Under the pieces are notes generated by a model. It was not told where the DNA came from. It saw only the letters and a list, made by a program, of their open reading frames with translations, and ran no database searches. A DNA stretch of 64,000 nucleotides, from positions 2,775,489-2,839,488 of the forward strand of contig OY282375.1 in the NCBI GenBank assembly GCA_958295825.1, written 5' to 3'. The position numbers and the translations under genes are program-made. This document shows positions 59,731 to 64,000 of this stretch, in pieces. This stretch comes from an uncultured Candidatus Entotheonella sp. (GTDB lineage Bacteria > Tectomicrobia > Entotheonellia > Entotheonellales > Entotheonellaceae). Position 1 is the first letter of the stretch, and each line of letters opens with the position of its first letter.

Positions 59731-61848
59731 TCAGGCACCCGCCACCTCGACCAGGGTGTCGGAAAACGTCGGAGCGCTGCCATAATCCGCGAAAGCCGGT
59801 GGGTTGATCGCGTTCACCGTGTACCCGTTGCGGCTGTCCTTTGCCCAATAGCCCATGGGAGCCACGACGACACCCGAGCGGGCGTCTTCGGTGACCCGCG
59901 CCACAGCGTGGAAATCGCCGCGGTTGTTAAAGACCCGAACCTCGCCGCCGTCGGAAATTCCCCGCTCGCCGGCGTCCGCCGGATTGATCAGGACCATCTG
60001 CTCGCCAGCGTGATGCAACTGCGTTCGCAGATTGCCGAATGACGAGTTCAAGAAGGCGTGGCTCTTGGGCGAAATCATGTTGAGGGGGAAACGGGCCGCC
60101 AGCGACGGGTTGGTATCGGGAGACTCGTTTTGCGGGATGAAGTTGGGCAGTGGATCGAGCGGTTCGCCCGACTGGTTGGCCACATAGCCCTGGCGGAACA
60201 GGGGCAACACCATGTTGCCGACCTCGGCCATGGAGGACTTGAATTCGAGCTTGCCGGAAGGGGTCGGGAAATTTCCCTCGCGGTGCGGCACGAAATCGTC
60301 GGGCGAGCCGACCTTGAGACGCGCGTATCCAGTTTGGCGCAGACTGTCGAGGCCGATGCCTTCGAGCACCGGACTGCTCCAATCCAGCGCGTCCCGAGCC
60401 ATTTCCTCGTCCGTGCGTTGCCAGTGGGGATCGTCGAAGCCCATAGCACCTGCAAGCCGCCGGAACAGCTCGGTGTTCGGCACCGCTTCGCCGAGCGGTT
60501 CGATGGCCGGTTCGTTCAGCGTCAGGTACAGATGGCCCCACGAGAACATGAGGTCGAACTGTTCGAGTTGCGTCGTCGCCGGCAGGACGATGTCCGCGTA
60601 GCGCGCGGTATCGGTGATGAAATGTTCGCTGACCACCGTGAACAGGTCTTCGCGGGCCAGACCCCGCAGGATTTTATCCTGTTCCGGCGCGACCACGGCG
60701 GGATTGGAGTTGTAGACGAATAGCGAATTGATCTTCCGGTCGAGTTCGCCCAGAAGCGCCGGGCCCAGCCGCCACTGGTTGATGACCGGCGTGCCTTCGG
60801 GAATCCAATCGGGCCGGCTCAGATCGTCCCATTTCATGGGAAACGCCCAGATCGGCATATGCAGGATGCCGCCGCCGCAATGGCGCCATGAGCCCACCAA
60901 TCCGGGCAGGCACGACATGGCGCGGACGGCGTTGCCGCCCGACGCGTTGCGCTCGATCGCCACGCCCATCCGAATGACCGATGGCTGCGTGGTGGCGAAT
61001 TCCCGCGCCAGGGTTCGAATATCGTCGGCGGAAATGCCGGTGATGGCAGCAACCTTTTCCGGGGTGAAGCCGGCCGCGCGGGCTTTCAGGTCCTCATAGC
61101 CGACGGTGTATTTCTCGACGTAATCGTGATCGACCAGACCCTCGGCGATGATGACGTTCATCATGCCGAAGGCCAGGGCAGCGTCGGTTCCGGGCTTGAT
61201 GGCCAAGTGCCAGTCGGCCTGCTTGGCCGTCCGTGTGGCGACCGGGTCGATGACCACGACCTTGGCGCCGCGGCGCTGCGCTTCCGCGATGAACGGCCAG
61301 TGATGCAGGTTGTTGCTGATCGTGTTGATCGCCCACAGAATGATGTATCTCGAGTGGACGAAACTCTCCGGATCCACCGCCGCGGTAGGGCCGCAGGTCA
61401 TGAAGAATGCGGTGATGGCGGCGGAATCGCAGAAGGTGCGCTCGGCCACCGTGGCGCCGAGCTTGTTGAAGAAGGCGTCCCCCGCGTTCAGCCCATTCAG
61501 GATTCCTTCCGTACCAAGATAGCTGTACGGCATGATGGCGGCGGGGCCGTCGCGGTCGATAATCTCGCTCCAGCGGCTGGAAATTTCCTGCAGCGCCGCG
61601 TCCCAGGTGATCGGCTGGAATTCCCCGGCGCCCTTGGCGCCGGTGCGGCGTAACGGCGTCAGCACCCGGTTGTCGCTATAGACCCGGTTTTCGTAATCGT
61701 TGACCTTGACACAGAGTCCGCCCCGGGTGAACGGGTGATCCGGGTTGCCCCGCACGGCAACCGCCTTGCCGTCACGAACGGTGGTCAGCATCGCACAGGT
61801 GTCAGGACAGTCGTGCGGACACGCACTGAAAACGGTCTTTTCGGCCAT
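59731..61848 (-). CDS. Molybdopterin oxidoreductase (DMSO reductase superfamily)
   Basis: 705 residues. The N-terminal CPHDCPDTC...GGLCVK cluster binds a [4Fe-4S]. Next come ERTFCDSAAITAFFMTCGPT (Cys at the Mo-ligand region), LWAINTISNNLHHWPFIAEA, VVVIDPVATRTAKQADWHLA, LPATTQLEQFDLMFSWGHLY and a C-terminal dinucleotide-binding domain (SFGNLRTQLHHAGEQMVLIN). There is no Tat or Sec signal, so it should be cytoplasmic. Substrate not identifiable; related enzymes include formate-type and resorcinol or pyrogallol hydroxylase-like proteins. It ends 30 bp from the lipoprotein stop, tail to tail. No electron-transfer subunit is adjacent. Confidence 0.85.
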   Translation of the reverse strand: MAEKTVFSACPHDCPDTCAMLTTVRDGKAVAVRGNPDHPFTRGGLCVKVNDYENRVYSDNRVLTPLRRTGAKGAGEFQPITWDAALQEISSRWSEIIDRDGPAAIMPYSYLGTEGILNGLNAGDAFFNKLGATVAERTFCDSAAITAFFMTCGPTAAVDPESFVHSRYIILWAINTISNNLHHWPFIAEAQRRGAKVVVIDPVATRTAKQADWHLAIKPGTDAALAFGMMNVIIAEGLVDHDYVEKYTVGYEDLKARAAGFTPEKVAAITGISADDIRTLAREFATTQPSVIRMGVAIERNASGGNAVRAMSCLPGLVGSWRHCGGGILHMPIWAFPMKWDDLSRPDWIPEGTPVINQWRLGPALLGELDRKINSLFVYNSNPAVVAPEQDKILRGLAREDLFTVVSEHFITDTARYADIVLPATTQLEQFDLMFSWGHLYLTLNEPAIEPLGEAVPNTELFRRLAGAMGFDDPHWQRTDEEMARDALDWSSPVLEGIGLDSLRQTGYARLKVGSPDDFVPHREGNFPTPSGKLEFKSSMAEVGNMVLPLFRQGYVANQSGEPLDPLPNFIPQNESPDTNPSLAARFPLNMISPKSHAFLNSSFGNLRTQLHHAGEQMVLINPADAGERGISDGGEVRVFNNRGDFHAVARVTEDARSGVVVAPMGYWAKDSRNGYTVNAINPPAFADYGSAPTFSDTLVEVAGA

Positions 61849-61931
61849 AACCCAATTCCCCCTCGCTCCCGTGTCGTAAAGGCCCGCGTGCTTCTTTGCC
61901 GCGGTTTGTCAGAACATCCCAGAGCCGTAGC

Positions 61932-63287
61932 CTACACCCCACGCAACGCCGCCGGAATGGCGTCGTGCAGAATCTCCACGATGCGACCCACCTGCTCTGC
62001 GCTGGTCACCAGGGGCGGCGCCAGGCAGACCACCTCGCCTCGCATGCGGGTAAACAGCCCGCGTTGCACCATTTCCTGGTGCATGCGCGGCCCCACTTTG
62101 GCGTCAGCCGGGAACGGTGCCTTGGTGGTTTTGTCCGCCACCAGCTCCACAGCGGTCATCAGGCCCAGGCCGCGTACGTCGCCGACGCCGTCCAGATCGT
62201 CCAGCGTGTGCAGTCCTTCGAGCAGGCGATTGCCCATCTCGGCGGCCCGTTGTACCAGTCCTTCTTGCTCGATGACGTCGATGTTGGCCAATGCCACCGC
62301 GCTGCTGGTGGGATGGCCGGAGTAGGTGTAGGCGTGCATCCAGCGCTGCGAGGGCGGCACGTCGGCCATGACCTGTTTCACCTTGTCCGACACGCCGATG
62401 CCGCCGAGCGGCACGTAGCCGCTGGTGATGCCCTTGGCGAACTGCATGATGTCCGGCTCGATGCCCCAGTGCTCCAGGCCGAACCAAGTGCCGGTACGTC
62501 CGAAGCCGGTGATGACGTCGTCGCTGATCAACAGCACGTCATACGCGTCACAGATTTCGCGAATGCGCGGAAAGTAGTCCTCCTGCGGCACGATGACGCC
62601 GCCGGCGCCCTGAACCGGCTCGGCGATGAACGCCGCCACCGTGTCCGGACCCTCGCGCAGGATGGCCTCTTCCAACAGATTGGCCGCCGCCATGCCGGGG
62701 CTGGTGCTGCCGTCGCCGCCTTGGAAGCGATACGGATACGGCGAATCGATGTGCACGAAATTGGGCACCAGGGGCTCGAACATGCGCCAGTAATCCGGGA
62801 TGCCGGTGGCGCTCATAGCGGCCATGGTGACGCCATGGTAGCCCAGGTGGCGCGAAATGATTTTGACCTTGTCCGGTTTGCCTTGGGCCTTCCAGTAAAA
62901 CCGCGCCGTCTTGAACGAACTCTCCGTTGATTCGGCCCCGCCGCTGGTGAAGAAGAAGGTGTTAATGGAGGGGTAGGCCAAGCCGCTGAGGCGCTCCGCC
63001 AATTCGATCGCCGGCAGGTTGCTGGCGCCGGTGTACGAGGAGCAGTAGGCGAGGGTCTGCATCTGCTGCATCGCCGCCTCGGCTAGTTCCCGCCTGCCGT
63101 GGCCGACGTTGATGTTCCACAACCCGCTGAGGCCGTCGATGAATTCGTCGCCATGAACGTCCCGCATGACGGCGCCGCTGGCTTCGACCCAGATCTTCGG
63201 TTCCTGGTGGTCGGATGGGTGATATAACGGGTGAATGAGGTGGGCCAGGTCAGACTGCGTGCGCTCAATCGCCGTGCGTGATGTCAT
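61932..63287 (-). CDS. Class III aminotransferase (omega-amino acid/taurine-pyruvate type)
   Basis: 451 residues. MRDVHGDEFIDGLSGLWNIN, FFTSGGAESTESSFKTARFY, RHLGYHGVTMAAMSATG, FIAEPVQGAGGVIVPQEDYF, VLLISDDVITGFGRTGTWFG and the PLP-lysine in DIMQFAKGITSGYVPLGG are hallmarks of fold-I class III transaminases. The subgroup resembles taurine-pyruvate, beta-alanine-pyruvate and putrescine aminotransferases, and substrate cannot be decided from motifs alone. A taurine-type importer about 4 kb away makes taurine or a similar omega-amine plausible. The start ATG is at 63287; the Mo enzyme lies just downstream. Confidence 0.88.
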   Translation of the reverse strand: MTSRTAIERTQSDLAHLIHPLYHPSDHQEPKIWVEASGAVMRDVHGDEFIDGLSGLWNINVGHGRRELAEAAMQQMQTLAYCSSYTGASNLPAIELAERLSGLAYPSINTFFFTSGGAESTESSFKTARFYWKAQGKPDKVKIISRHLGYHGVTMAAMSATGIPDYWRMFEPLVPNFVHIDSPYPYRFQGGDGSTSPGMAAANLLEEAILREGPDTVAAFIAEPVQGAGGVIVPQEDYFPRIREICDAYDVLLISDDVITGFGRTGTWFGLEHWGIEPDIMQFAKGITSGYVPLGGIGVSDKVKQVMADVPPSQRWMHAYTYSGHPTSSAVALANIDVIEQEGLVQRAAEMGNRLLEGLHTLDDLDGVGDVRGLGLMTAVELVADKTTKAPFPADAKVGPRMHQEMVQRGLFTRMRGEVVCLAPPLVTSAEQVGRIVEILHDAIPAALRGV

Positions 63288-63491
63288 CAGTGTGTCCCTC
63301 GCAAAAAGTAGGAATGCCCCGGCTGAATGGCGTCCGGTTGTACAGAAGCTCCAGGGTCATGTCAAGGCGACTGAATGGGCCTCGCCGTGGCTTGCTTCAG
63401 GCATGCCCCGTTGTTTACAATACCGAACTTTGGTTACCCATCCGGACGGAAGCGCCCTCGTTTGCTCGTCGCGCCGTAGAAAGGAAACCCA

Positions 63492-64000
63492 TTGGGACTG
63501 GAAACGATCTTTGGAAGCGGATTCATCACCTCGCAGCTCAATAAAATCATCAACTGGGGGCGCAAGAATTCCTTCTTTCCCCTGCCCTTCGTGACTGCCT
63601 GCTGCGGCATGGAATTCATGGCCACCTGGGGGTCGCACTACGACGTTGCCCGCTTTGGCGCGGAATTGCCGCGATTTTCGCCCCGGCAATCCGATCTGCT
63701 CATGGTGGTCGGCACGATCAATCACAAGATCGCCCCGGTGCTCAAGCGAGTCTACGATCAGATGTGTGAGCCGAAGTGGGTGATCGCCTTTGGGGCCTGC
63801 GCGTCTTCGGGGGGGTTCTACCGGAATTACGCCACCGTGCAGGGCATCGACCGCATCATTCCGGTGGACGTGTACATCGCGGGTTGCCCACCGCGTCCAG
63901 AGGCGGTGCTGGAGGGGCTGATGCTGTTGCAGAAGAAGGTTGAGGGCGAAGACATTCTCAATCGAGGCGCCCCCATCATGGTAAACGGCCAAGCTTATTC
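63492..64000 (+). CDS. nuoB: NADH-quinone oxidoreductase subunit B (3' end outside window)
   Basis: At least 169 residues of NuoB: FGSGFITSQLNKIINWGRKN, SFFPLPFVTACCGMEFMATW with the first two cluster cysteines, IAFGACASSGGFYRNYATVQ and IIPVDVYIAGCPPRPEAVLE with the others. It binds [4Fe-4S] cluster N2 next to quinone. The TTG at 63492 is chosen from AAAGGAAACCCA upstream; no ATG is available. No nuoA precedes it, unlike the usual operon, so nuoA may be elsewhere or this may be a second copy. It runs off the window. Confidence 0.88.
   Translation, partial: MGLETIFGSGFITSQLNKIINWGRKNSFFPLPFVTACCGMEFMATWGSHYDVARFGAELPRFSPRQSDLLMVVGTINHKIAPVLKRVYDQMCEPKWVIAFGACASSGGFYRNYATVQGIDRIIPVDVYIAGCPPRPEAVLEGLMLLQKKVEGEDILNRGAPIMVNGQAY

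Overview
The window is GC-rich DNA with gene families typical of Pseudomonadota: a homoserine O-succinyltransferase (MetA) and MetY pair, a taurine-type ABC importer, two acyl-CoA dehydrogenases, NuoB, RqcH and an archaeal-type class I lysyl-tRNA synthetase. I cannot fix the genus. The most striking general feature is decay. At least seven insertion sequences or remnants (IS66, IS5, IS630, IS1595, IS701-like, IS4-like) and about a dozen broken genes lie among intact housekeeping genes. This looks like a lineage under relaxed selection with recent IS expansion, for example host-associated or uncultivated.

Layout. 1-2.8 kb: an SMP-30 fragment, a JAMM peptidase, a NUDIX hydrolase that appears to have lost its ATG, a Uma2 nuclease and a coiled-coil membrane gene broken by a 13-bp duplication. 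2.8-8.8 kb: an IS4-like remnant, then a secreted vWA protein gene split by two nearly identical, inverted IS66 copies. 9-10.3 kb: an intact LLM monooxygenase. 10.4-13.9 kb: a decayed NCS2 permease, a decayed TIR gene split by an IS5 element, and half of a second IS5-type transposase. That second element truncates a large methylase-nuclease R-M gene (13.9-16.5 kb). 16.8-21.4 kb: an intact D-aminoacylase, folC and lysS. 21.4-27.4 kb: a mosaic of IS630, IS5 and IS1595. The IS1595 element carries a fused methylase-nuclease passenger gene, and these elements interrupt a small membrane protein, a GT39-like protein and a P63C protein.

27.4-37.2 kb: a 43-codon ORF with an excellent ribosome site, a Tat-exported amidohydrolase, a broken PIN toxin, and two paralogous secreted proteins made of near-identical 37-residue RCC1-like repeats plus formylglycine-generating-enzyme (FGE) type domains. 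The repeats vary only at a few positions. The FGE C-termini differ almost only at codon positions 1 and 2, which resembles a diversity-generating retroelement (DGR) variable region, although no reverse transcriptase or template repeat lies in this window.

37.2-47.8 kb: methionine and sulfur genes (a PLP enzyme fused to NifU-type domains, divergent metA-metY), then an acyl-CoA dehydrogenase, a thiolase lacking the usual cysteine, a metallophosphatase and RqcH. 47.8-55.8 kb: transposase remnants, a deacetylase, a hydratase, a second acyl-CoA dehydrogenase, small proteins, CpdA, a family 5 uracil-DNA glycosylase, and remnants of an SDR gene, an IS630 element and an outer-membrane protein. 55.8-64 kb: a taurine-type ABC operon, a lipoprotein, a molybdopterin oxidoreductase, a class III aminotransferase and the start of nuoB. 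The importer and aminotransferase could together serve use of taurine or a related amine, but this is inference from families and proximity.
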